Shown here piece by piece: positions 1 to 9,890 of a stretch of 64,000 nucleotides of DNA. The first letter of the stretch is position 1; every line of letters begins with the position of its first letter. The position numbers were made by a program, and so were the translations under genes. The stretch is taken from positions 68,202,166 through 68,266,165 of the forward strand of contig OY288249.1 of NCBI GenBank assembly GCA_958450325.1. The letters run 5' to 3'. This stretch comes from Agrostemma githago (Eukaryota > Streptophyta > Magnoliopsida > Caryophyllales > Caryophyllaceae). A model generated the notes under the pieces. It saw nothing but the letters and a program-made list of their open reading frames with translations, searched no databases and was not told the origin of the DNA.

Positions 1-1628
1 CATTTTATTTTGAGACCCAAAACATCAAAAATACGTGGATAATTATCTTCAAAATTAGTCTTCTGGCGATTTTAGAAAGCGGTGAAAATTGTGATAAAGC
101 ACGAATGTTTTTTGACGAAAACATGTCGAAAGGAATACATTGTTTAATAGAGATTCTTCGAACCTTCTGACGCAATATAAAATGGAGTAAAAAACTTGTT
201 TCGAATAATTCCGAAACATCTCAAAAAGCATTCTTAGGGCTTTTAAAAGTCTCTTTTTAAAACAAAATGATTCTCAAAATATACCGGAACATTCTCTTTC
301 GTGAGGATTATGTTCAACTCGAATTTGGACTTATTTTTTTCGGGACCCAAAAGATCTAATTTATGTGGATAATAACCTTCAAAATCAGTTGTTTTTGGCA
401 ATTTTTGAAAGCGGTGAAAAATGTGTACAAGCGCAAAGTTTTTTGACGAAAACATGTCGATAGAAATATAATGTTTAATAATATTTAACACGATATAAAA
501 TGGAGTATAGACATTGTTTCGAATGATTCCGACGTATCGCGAAAGGCACTCTTTTGGCTTTTCAAAGTCTCTATTTAAAACTAAATGATTCTCAAAATAC
601 ACCAGGACATTCTTTTTGGTGCGGGTTTTTTTCAGCAGGAATTTGGAGTCATTTTAATTTGGGACCCAAAACACCAAAAATACGTGAATAATAACATTCA
701 AAATCAGTCTTTTTAACGATTTTAGAAAGTGATGAAAATTGTGATAAAACGCGAATATTTTTTTACGAAAACTTATCGAAAGAAATACATTATTTAATAG
801 AGATTTTTTGAACCCTCAGACACAATATAAAATGGAGTAATTAACTGGTTTAGATTACTTCTGAAACATCTCAAAAGTCAGTCCTATGGCTTTTAAAACC
901 CCCTATTTAAAACCAAATGAATCTCAAAATACACCGGTACATTCTACTTTGAGAGGAGTTTGTTCAGCAAGAATTTGGACTCATATTATTTCGAGACCCA
1001 AAACACCAAAAATATGTGGATAGTAATCTTCAAAATCGGTTGTTTTTGACAATGTTAGAAAGCGGTGAAAATTGTGTATAAGCGCGAATGTTTTTTTTGA
1101 CGAAAACCTATCGAAAGGAATACATTGTTTAATAGGGATTTTTCGAACCTTCTGACGCAATATAAATTGGAGTAAAAAACTTGTTTCTAATATAATTCTG
1201 AAACATCTCGAAAAGCATTCTTAGGGCTTTTAAAGTTTTTTTTAATACAAAATGATTCTCAAAATACACAGGGACATTCTATTTCGTGAGGATTATGTTC
1301 AACTCGAATTTGGACTTATTTTTTTCGGGACCCAAAAGATCTAATTTATGTGGATAATAACCTTCAAAATATGTTGTTTTTGGCAATTTTCAGAAGCGGT
1401 GAAAAATGTGTATATGCGCGAATGTTTTTTGACGAAAATACGTTGATAGTAATATAATTTTTAATAATGATTGTTCGAACCCTCTAACACGATAAACACT
1501 CTTAGGGCTTTTCAAAGTCTCTATTTAAAACTAAATGATTCTCAAAATACACCGGATACACCGGGACATTCTCTTTGGTGAGGGGTATGTTCAACACTAA
1601 TCTGAAGTCATTTTATTTTGGGACCTAA

Positions 1629-2046
1629 TGTAACACCCCGGCCCAAACTAGAACCAGAAATGTTAGTCGTGGTAGCTCGTCAGGCTCTGTACTGGTCCCA
1701 TAGACTAACACGAGTCCTTCCAACGCATTTTGACGTCACTCAATGTAACACCCCGACCCAAACTAGAACCAGAAATGTTAGTCGCGGTAGCTCGCCAGGC
1801 TCTGTACTGGTCCCACAGACCAACACGAGTCCTTCCAACGCATTTTGACGTCACTTATGCGCATCCCGGAAACCTTCCCAAGATGCCACCCATCCTTAGA
1901 CTACTCCCAACCAAGCGCACTTAACTGCGGAGTTCTTTTGCATGGATGACCTGAAAAGAAAGTGCACTTTGTTGATGAGTAGTATTTCAAATTCATTTAA
2001 GCAAAGCTCATAAATAGGACATCTTCAATCAATGTGGGGTGTTTCA
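1629..2046 (-). mobile_element. Cassandra-type (5S-containing TRIM) solo LTR
   Basis: A 418-bp element interrupts a satellite monomer and is flanked by the 5-bp direct repeat CCTAA (1624-1628 and 2047-2051). Its ends are TGTAACACCCC and GGGGTGTTTCA, a near-perfect inverted pair in the TG...CA form of LTRs. Positions 1867-1936, read on minus, resemble the internal control region of plant 5S rRNA. LTRs carrying 5S sequence are the hallmark of Cassandra terminal-repeat retrotransposons in miniature. A 115-bp segment at the left end is tandemly duplicated (1629-1743 and 1744-1858). No second LTR is present, so this is a solo LTR. A 5S-derived SINE is less likely because of the TG...CA ends and 5-bp duplication. 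Confidence 0.8.
1867..1936 (-). other. 5S rRNA-like promoter segment inside the LTR
   Basis: Read on the minus strand this segment contains GAACTCCGCAGTTAAG, then a GCTTGG..GGGAGTAG stretch and GGATGGGTGGCATC, matching in order the plant 5S rRNA A-box, intermediate and C-box regions with several substitutions. It is too short and diverged to be a functional 5S gene and is annotated as part of the Cassandra-type LTR. Confidence 0.75.
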
Positions 2047-4030
2047 CCTAAAACATCAAAAATACGTGGATAATAACATTCAAAATCAGTCTTTTTGGAG
2101 ATGGTAGAAAGCAGTGAAAATTGTGATAAAGCTTGAATATTTTTTGACGAAAAACTTGTCGAAAGGAATACATTGTTTAATAGAGATTCTTCGAACCCTC
2201 AGACACGACATAAAATGGAGTAATTAACTGGTTTCAATTACTTCCGAAACATCTCGAAAGGCACTCCTAGGGCTTTTAGAACCCCCATTTAAATCCAAAT
2301 GAATCTAAATATACACCGGGAAATTCTACTTGGAGAGGAGTTTGTTCAGCGCGAATTTAGACTCATATTATTTTGGGACCCAAAACACCGAAAATACATG
2401 GACAGTAATCTTCAAATCGGTCGTTTTTGACAATGTTAGAAAGCGGTGAAAATTGTGTACAAGCACGAAGGTTTTTTGACGAAAACCTGTTGAAAGGAAT
2501 ACATTGTTTGATAGGGATTCTTTGAACCTTCCGACGCGATATAAAATGGAGTAAAAAACTTGTTTTGAATAATTCTGAAACATCTCAAAAAGCACTCTTA
2601 GGACTATTAAAAGTCTCTTTTTAAAACAAAATGATTATCAAAATACACCGGGACATTTTATTTTGTGAGGATTATGTTCAAATTGAATTTGGACTTATTT
2701 TTTTCGGGACCCAAAAGGCCAAAATTACGTGGATAATAACTTTCAAAATCGGTTGTTTTTGGCAATTTTCAAAAGCAGTGAAAAATGTGTACAAGCGCGA
2801 ATGTTTTTTGACGAAAATTTGTTGATGGGACTATAATGTTTAATAATGATTGTTCCAACCCTCTAACACGATATAAAATGGAGTACATACAATGTTTCGA
2901 ACGATTCCGACATATCACGAAAGGCACTCTTAAGGCTTTTCAGATCAAAGTCTATTTAAAATTAAATGATTTTCAAAATATATACACCGGGACATTCTCT
3001 TTGGGGAAAGGTAGGTTAAGCACGAATTTGGAGTCATTTTATTTTGGGACCCAAAACACCGAAAATACGTGGATAATAACCTTCAAAATCCTTTCTTTTG
3101 GCGATTTTAGAAAGTGGTGAAAATTGTGATAAAGCGTGAATGTTTTTTAACGAAAACTTGTCGAAAAGAATACATTGTTTAATAGAGATTCTTCGAATCC
3201 TCTGACACGATATAAAATGGAGTAATTAACTGGTTTCGATTACTTCCGAAACATCTCGAAAGGCACTCTCAAGGCTTTTAAAACATTCTATTTAAAACCA
3301 AATGAATCTAAATATACACCGGGACATTCTACTTGGAGAGGAGTTTGTTCAGTGCGAATTTAAACTTATTTTATTTCGGGACCCAAAACACCGAAATTAC
3401 GTGGATAGTAACCTTCAAACTCCGTCGTTTTTGATGATTTTAAAAAGCAATGAAAATTTTGTATAAGCGCGAATGTTTTTTGACGAAAACTTGTCGAAAG
3501 TAATACATTGTTTAAGACGCGATATAAAATGAAGTAAAGAACTTGTTTCGAATAATTCCGAAACATCTCAAAAAGCACTCTTAGGGCTTTTAAAAGTCTC
3601 TATTTAACACAAAATGATTCTCAAAATACACCGGGACATTCTCTTTGGTGTGGAGTATATTCAACAGGAATTTGTAGTCATTTTATTTTGGGACCCAAAA
3701 CACCAAAAATACGTGGATAATAACCTTCAAAATCGGTCATTTTTGGTGATTTTAGAAAGCGGTGACAATTTTGATAAACCGCAATTTTTTTTAATGAAAA
3801 CTTGTCGAAAGGAATACATTGTTTGATAGGGATTCTCCAAACCCTCTGACACGATAATAAAAGGAGTAATTAACTGGTTTCGATTACTTCCGAAACATCT
3901 CTAAAGGCACTCCTAGGGATTTTAAACCTCTCTATTGAAACCAAATGAATAAATACACCGGGACATTCTATTTGGAGAGGAGTTTGTTCAACACGAATTT
4001 GGACTTCTTTTATTTTGAGACCCAAAATGC

Positions 4031-5385
4031 CGGAAATACATGAATTATACACAACGATTTTAGCCGTCGAAGAGGTCCTACTGAGCCACATCTCTTTTGT
4101 CCCAATTTTCCTACCACGTGTTTGCGATCCTTTCAGGATGTTCGCTGATCGATTTTAGCCTCAAATAACAAGTTCAAATTCACTTTGCACGAGTTTTTTT
4201 TTATTTTTTAGATGAGCGTGTTTATCATCTTGCGATACTTTCCTATCTTCTCTGTTGGTCCTTAGAAGTTGGGAGAACACGTTTTCAGACCTAACGAACT
4301 CACAACCCGAATTCTAGACATTTTTGTACGTATCGATGCCCTAGATATTCGAAAATCGTATATTATACACTATGATTTAGCCATCCTGGAGGTCGTACCG
4401 GGCGACATTTCTTTATCCCGATTTTCCTTCCACGTCTTCGCGGTTCTTTCTGGATGTTCGTTGTTCGATTTTAGCCTCAAATAACAAGTTCAAATCCACT
4501 TTGGACGAGTTTCTGATTTTTTACCCGAGCGTGTTTAGTGTCCTGCGATACATTCATATCTACTATGTTGCTCCTTAGAATTTGGGAAAACGGTACGCGT
4601 TAGCAGACCTAATGAACTCACGATCTGATTTCTGGCTACTTCTGTATCGAGGTCCCGGATCTCCAAAAATAGTGAATTATATACTACGATTTTAGCCGTC
4701 CGGGAGGTCGTACCGAGCCACATCTCTTTTTGCCCCGGTTTTCCTACCATGTCTTCGTGGTCCTTTTAGGATGTTCCTGTTCAATCTCAGACACAAATAA
4801 GAAGTAGAAATCCGCTTTGTACGAATCTTTGATTTTTAGCTCTAGCGTGTTTATCGCCTTGCGTCTGCGATACTTACATGTCTACTCCGTTAATAATCAA
4901 AGTTTGGGGGAACGCATTATAAGACCTAACGAACTCACGACCCATTTTCAGGCCACTTTTGTGTCCCGGATCTCCGAAAATCGTATATTATACACTACTC
5001 CCTCCGTATCTACATGTTCTTCCCGTTTCTTTAATATATGTGAGAAGTATTTTAATGAAAGGAGAACATATAGAAACGGAGGGAGTACGATTTAGCCGTC
5101 CGGGAGATCGTACCAGTCCACATCTCTTTATCCCGATTTTCCTACCACATCTTCACGGTCCTTTCAGGATAATGTTCGATTTTAGCCTCAAATAACAAGT
5201 TAAAATCCGCTTTGCACGAGTTTCTGATTTTTTACCTGAGTGTGTTTATCGTCTTGCAATACCTTCCTATCTACTCCGTCGGTCCTTAGAAGTTGGGGGA
5301 CCGCGTTTTCAGACCTAACGAACTCACAATCCAATTTTTGGCCCCTTTTATATCGGTGCTCCAGATTTTCGATAATCGTATAGCA
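4031..5385. repeat. Satellite array 2, four monomers of about 315 bp
   Basis: The word GATTTAGCCGTCC or a variant recurs at 4056, 4374, 4688 and 5089. The last interval shrinks to about 311 bp once the inserted MITE is removed. Each monomer also holds a GAACTCACAACCC-like word, a CTACTCCGTTGGTCC-like word and TTCGATTTTAGCCTC. The array abuts array 1 at about 4030 through a shared CGGAAATA-like word. It differs from array 1 over most of its length but has a similar monomer size. No gene is supported inside it. Confidence 0.85.
4998..5085. mobile_element. Stowaway-type MITE (88 bp)
   Basis: The element starts CTCCCTCCGTATCTA and ends with the complementary ACGGAGGGAG, flanked on both sides by TA (4996-4997 and 5086-5087). 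The whole element is nearly palindromic. TA duplication with a CTCCCTCCGT terminus is diagnostic of Stowaway elements mobilised by Tc1/mariner transposases. It splits the ACTACGATTTAG word of a satellite 2 monomer, so it inserted after the array formed. Confidence 0.92.
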
Positions 5386-5389
5386 AGAA

Positions 5390-5800
5390 TTTTCTCAATG
5401 AAATTCAAAATCAAGGATCTGGGTGACATTAATTATTTTTTGGGTTTAGAGTTCACAAAAGTTTCCACTGATCAGATGGCAAAACAAAAAAAGTTTCACT
5501 GATACTCAGTACAAGTTTATTAAAGACTGGATATGAGTTTGAGTTTACTGATTACAAACCTCCTACTAGTCAGTCCTCCAGAGTTAATGAAGGGGGTCTT
5601 GTTCCTGACATTACCTCATACAGGAAACTTGTTGAAATTGAACCTTCTCACTCACACTAGACCTGACATTTTCTTCGCAGTTGACACCTTGGTCGATTCT
5701 TGTCATCTCCTCCAACCTCTCATTCGAATGCTGCCTTACATGTGCTCAAGAATTCAACAGATTTCACTCCAGGCATTCCAGACCCAAATTGACTCGACCC
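5390..5800 (+). pseudogene. Ty1/copia reverse transcriptase remnant
   Basis: Translation from 5395 gives MKFKIKDLGDINYFLGLEF, the conserved K-DLG-YFLG-E block of copia reverse transcriptase. After a frame change, pieces resembling YRKLV, THTRPDI and NAALHVLK appear up to about 5780. These are the junction between reverse transcriptase and RNase H in copia polyproteins. Several stops and frameshifts show it is dead. No LTR was recognised on either side, and its left end joins satellite 2 directly. Confidence 0.8.
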
Positions 5801-6107
5801 GATTGACCAATTTGCCATAAGGAATCCTTCAAGATAATGTGCAAGGCAATACTTCACTTGACACATTCGTTGGCCAAGTTGGTGCACTTTTCAACAAAAA
5901 AACTGATGAAAAACAGAGAAATTCCGATGCATAACTGCAAAATGCCCGAAATAGGGTTTCATGATGGATTAGGGGCCGGCCATGGATTAGGTCACAAAAG
6001 GATGACAAACTAAAAATTAATACGGAGTAGATGTTAAGCGATCAAACCACTTACAAGCAATCAACCGCAAAGTATCATGCTGTGCAGTCCAAAGTATTAA
6101 ATGCAAA

Positions 6108-7217
6108 TCAAGCCTTGAACTCTAGAACTGAGAGGTAAAAGCTCGGATCATCGATATATTCTTTCATTACAAAGGAATAATTAGATGCAACGTTCTCTAA
6201 GGTCATTTTCCTCGGCAAGTCAGAGACAACATTATTAGGGTATTTCTGTCTTTCCTGCTCTAACCCCTGCCTGCCTTGGAGATGGCTGATCGCCACTCTC
6301 GCACCTGAAAGTATAATAAACCAATAACAGCAGAAGTTAGCTCAAACACTAGAAGCTATCTGGGCAGCACGAACACTCATATAAGGCTGTCATGAAAATA
6401 TAATCATGAGATTTGCATTTATTACGGCCACAGTTAGGTATTTCTTAACTTCAATTTTTAGTGGTATGTCTACTTTCTTGATTTAGCAAGCCTTCTCGTA
6501 ACATCTCAGACGGGGTTAATTACTGTTTTTAGCTGAATCAAGTTGCTCTCGAACCATTACAAAAGACAAATTGTTCAGGGGTTGGCTCGTAAATAAAGAT
6601 AATGAGAATCTGAGATGAAGGAACTAAATTCTACCTGGTGAACAGAGACTAGCAAGCGCTTCGAATGTCTCTTCGAGTTGGTATGAAAAGGAGGGCAGAT
6701 AATACAGGAAAACAACATCAAAGGGTGCCCATTTTTTGGGTACAGAAGTAAATTCCCCTTGCCAACACTTAACTTTGTCATGCTTCTCTTTTATGCAAGC
6801 AAGAGAAAAGAAGGAGTCGTGAGCGAGTAGCAAAAGTTGGGTGGGAGAAGATTCAACCAGTCGATCAACAAATTCATCCGACCCCATAGAAATGAGGATC
6901 TTTGAGGTAACCACAGCCTTCCCAGAGTGGATGATTTGATCGACCTTTCTGTCATGTTCTTCTTTAGACTCCATACCGTCTGCTCCAATGAAAGACCAAT
7001 CTTTGTCATCCAAATCTTCAAAGTCGGTGACAGCAACCAGCCCATCTTCTGGTTGATTTTTAGCACAAGCTAATGAACTCCGGGCATAGTAATGCTTGGT
7101 ACTATTAGAATATTGGCGAAGGCAATTGGTATGAAACCTTGGTAGTCTATTATAAAGACCGTATTGTTGGTAGGTTGACGAAGATACAAGAGATGATGCA
7201 CATGAGAGAGAATTCAT
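6108..7217 (-). CDS. Chloroplast-targeted SAM-dependent methyltransferase-like protein
   Basis: Two exons were joined: 7217-6635 and 6304-6108. The donor CCAG|GTAGAA and acceptor TTTCAG|GTGCGAG keep the frame (SPG|ARVAISH), giving 259 residues. The N-terminus, rich in Ser, Tyr and Arg, looks like a chloroplast transit peptide. The mature part begins near residue 55 and contains DFEDLDDKDWSFIG, a LLLAHDSFFSLACIKEKHDKV stretch (Rossmann-like), PFDVVFLYYLP and, after the intron, SHLQGRQGLEQERQKYP. This pattern matches an uncharacterised plant family annotated as S-adenosylmethionine-dependent methyltransferase superfamily. The substrate is unknown and no canonical GxGxG motif is obvious, so catalysis is inferred from family naming only. 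A 5' untranslated exon may lie upstream near 7.9 kb. Confidence 0.7.
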
Positions 7218-8294
7218 AATAGCTGCTTGATCTTTAGCGAAGTGGCCTTCTAGGAATGATAGCGAGTATATAGAAAGAATGCAGAGGTTTCAGGTAGAAA
7301 TCAATACATACTACGTACTACATATTAAATGTCTTCAACCATCTTGCATTTCTTATGTCATATGCATCACACCAAAATGCCGGCTGTAAAAAGATGAGGG
7401 ATACATAAGGATTTGAGTTAAAGTTCGTACATCATCAGCAGTCAGAACCCACATGATTAATACTGGGAGTTTATCGGAAAGCACACACAACTCATCCAAA
7501 CAATAATTTTCCTCCAACAAGTTTTAGGCTTTTAGCAGAGAAGCTTAAAACATGGATCAAAACTCATCATCAAGGAAAATGCAACGCCAACCATCATCAG
7601 TTCATCACTGCTCCCAATAAATTGTTATCTATTGCTTTTTCGCAAGCACTGAGGAAAGCTATTAATAACCCACAAAACACCCCTTAACAAAACCGGAAAT
7701 TCTTGTTTTGGATGAATATATCCATCACAGATTTGTGACGGTTTAAATTTAAATAATGCTCCATAAACACAAGCAATTTACTAGTCCTAGGGTTGTTTTA
7801 TCTAAGAATGTGTTATTATACTCATAGATAAATAAAATACCCAAAAAAAACGATACTCAAGTAAGCGCTATGGAGTTGGGACTCGGCAATTTAGCCGGCG
7901 TGAAACTCTAGTTGGAACGCCATGAAAGAAACTGGAGGCTTCCGGCTATTGGAGAAGCAGTTCACGAGTGCAATCCATGAAAATTTAACCAAAAAAACAT
8001 CTACTGTAATTGGTGAAAGAACCGAAGTCTATATATACTGGTACTGAAAAATGCAACAAAAAAATAGTTTGTACCTTGAATGGTAAATAAATGATTGAGA
8101 TTGAATGAATGAATGATGAAACGGCTACAATTGTGAGGAATCGATTATAGTGTAAGTGGAGGCAGCGGCGAGGGCAACAAATCGAATACAGGAGTGATTT
8201 TAGGATAGTGAGATTAGTGAAATTGGGAGGAAAGTTGGAAATTTGGAATGGATAAGGTAAGTATGTTACACACAATAGTGAAAATAGTACTCCA

Positions 8295-8406
8295 CTCCCT
8301 CCGATTATTGGGAGTTACAATATTTATTTTTTGCACACGAAAGTTGCAAGTAAGGATATCTCACTCGTAAACTAAAACATCCTACTAACAAAAACCAGAG
8401 GGAGTA
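8295..8406. mobile_element. Stowaway-like MITE, degenerate
   Basis: The left end CTCCCTCCGATTATTGG and right end ACCAGAGGGAG are imperfect inverted repeats about 110 bp apart in an AT-rich body, like the better preserved copy at 4998. The flanking TA duplication is not clear, so the call rests on the termini alone. Confidence 0.5.
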
Positions 8407-9223
8407 GTACTCCGTAATTTTAAAAAAATTACACGTAAATCTTTTGTATCACGTCAAAATTATCGTAAGATCATCCACATGAGATTTCCTATTTACACTG
8501 ACTACCTCTTTTTTAATTACATTTCTATAGTAATATTTTTATTAAAAAAAAAACTTAAATATATTACGGAGTATTTTCTTTCATCCAATCCAAAAGCAGA
8601 AAGAAAAAAGAAATCACACCCGAAAATGACCCAATTCAACCCAAAGTGGCCAAACCCGAAATGACCCGATAACATGTGACCCTTAAGCTAGCCCAAACCC
8701 AAAATCCAAAATAACTGAACTGATCAGACCAAAAAAGAGTAGCAAACCAAAAATAACCCAACCCAACCCAAACTGGCGTGACTCAGAGCCGATCTGAAAA
8801 TCCGATTGACCCGTTTCCACTTCTAGCGGCCATTAAACGGTTTCAAAAAACGCTTCGAAAAATACTCCTAACTTAAAAAATTATTTGGATAGATAAATAC
8901 TCCAGAGTGGAAAGGAGAGGAGAGACAAGGGAAGGGCTGAAAAGTGAAAACTGAGAATGGAGGTGGTGAATTTTCCTCTCCTTTCTTAAGACATCAGATT
9001 GCAAATCAATAAATGATGCACCAACGCCAATCAATTCTTCTTCCCAAACAAATACACCAAAACACTTCTTCAAACTCTGCCAGCTGCGACCAAACGCCAA
9101 CAAAAACCAGCACTTCAAAATTGCATTCACAACGTCAAATACAGTCATTGGTACTGTTAAGAGTTTAATGCCTCTTTACCTCCAAATATCACCCAACATA
9201 ACTCAAGAGGAAAAACCATGAAA

Positions 9224-9225
<2 letters not shown>

Positions 9226-9256
<31 letters not shown>
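9226..9256. repeat. (CAA)n microsatellite
   Basis: About ten uninterrupted CAA units in the region downstream of the GCP3 coding end. No coding frame is implied. Confidence 0.95.
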
Positions 9257-9257
<1 letters not shown>

Positions 9258-9890
9258 GGAAAACCCCACACTACATGGATCAGACGGATGGTGGATGGAC
9301 TAGATGTAACACATCAATCTGAGAATTTCCTGACTAGTATCAAACTCCACTATTTTTTACACACCTAATGTCGCCCTGACATACCCCCCATTCCAACACC
9401 AATCACTCCATCCACATACGAGTACAAATCAGTACTCTGCAAATACTTTACATTTAGCCCTTTCAATCGGATTTCTATGTAACCCTATGCAAGTGAGCTA
9501 CAGAATTCCATATTCATTCTCAAGCGCACAAACTATGCATATAAATAAAACATAAAATATCGGCTTAAATGGACCACGTAAGCTATTGGCTGGGATAGAG
9601 GAAGTTCGAGAATCAAACAACAGTTCCCTGGACATCAACTCAGCGAACAAACCTCTTTGAGATTTTGGAGACTGGAGTGGAAAGGCCTTGAGCAGCATAA
9701 AGGTTGATGAGTATTAAATGGTAGATCAAGAGCCTCATAATGCTTATCAATGCACAATCCCCGTAACTAATGGGTCAATCTAATGATCCTTCACCCCAAG
9801 CCCAGCAACTAATGGATCAATCTAACAGTCATTCACTTGTCAAATTTCAAAGCACTCTCACAAACTTCAATTCTATACAGAGCAACATCT

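Larger units (their letters stand above)
1..4030. repeat. Satellite array 1, about 330-bp monomers in A-B-C higher-order order
   Basis: Twelve monomer starts are recognisable by a GGGACCCAAAA-like word near 12, 345, 660, 993, 1328, 1620, 2047 (resuming after an insertion), 2385, 2707, 3045, 3378 and 3690, spaced about 312-338 bp. Monomers fall into three subtypes by their second half: A has TAATTAACTGG before TTTCGATTACTTCC, B has AAAAAACTTGTTTCGAATAA, C has a GTTTAATAATGATTGTTC region and CATTGTTTCGAATGATTC. The order is A/B hybrid, C, A, B, C, A, B, C, A, B/C hybrid, A, which is an A-B-C higher-order repeat of about 980 bp. The array runs off the left edge. Open frames here (for example 243-602 on minus) are by-products of the repeat and are not called genes. 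Confidence 0.9.
7218..9890. other. Intergenic region with small repeats
   Basis: No supported coding exon. The stretch holds the probable 5' leader of the methyltransferase-like gene, a TTGTGACGG repeat fragment near 7720-7740, a MITE-like palindrome at about 8295-8406, an A/C-rich tract of CCCAAACCC words at 8590-8800, a (CAA)n microsatellite at 9226-9256, and the presumed 3' UTR of GCP3 just below 9890. Short open frames on minus (8873-9148, 9498-9698) show no recognisable domain. Confidence 0.6.

Noticed and set aside
243..602. 119-residue minus-strand open frame in the satellite
   Set aside because: Similar frames recur in neighbouring monomers at satellite period and show no domain; they are by-products of the repeat.
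1618..1924. Two overlapping plus frames with repeated PRPKLEPEM
   Set aside because: They translate the duplicated 115-bp part of the Cassandra-type LTR.
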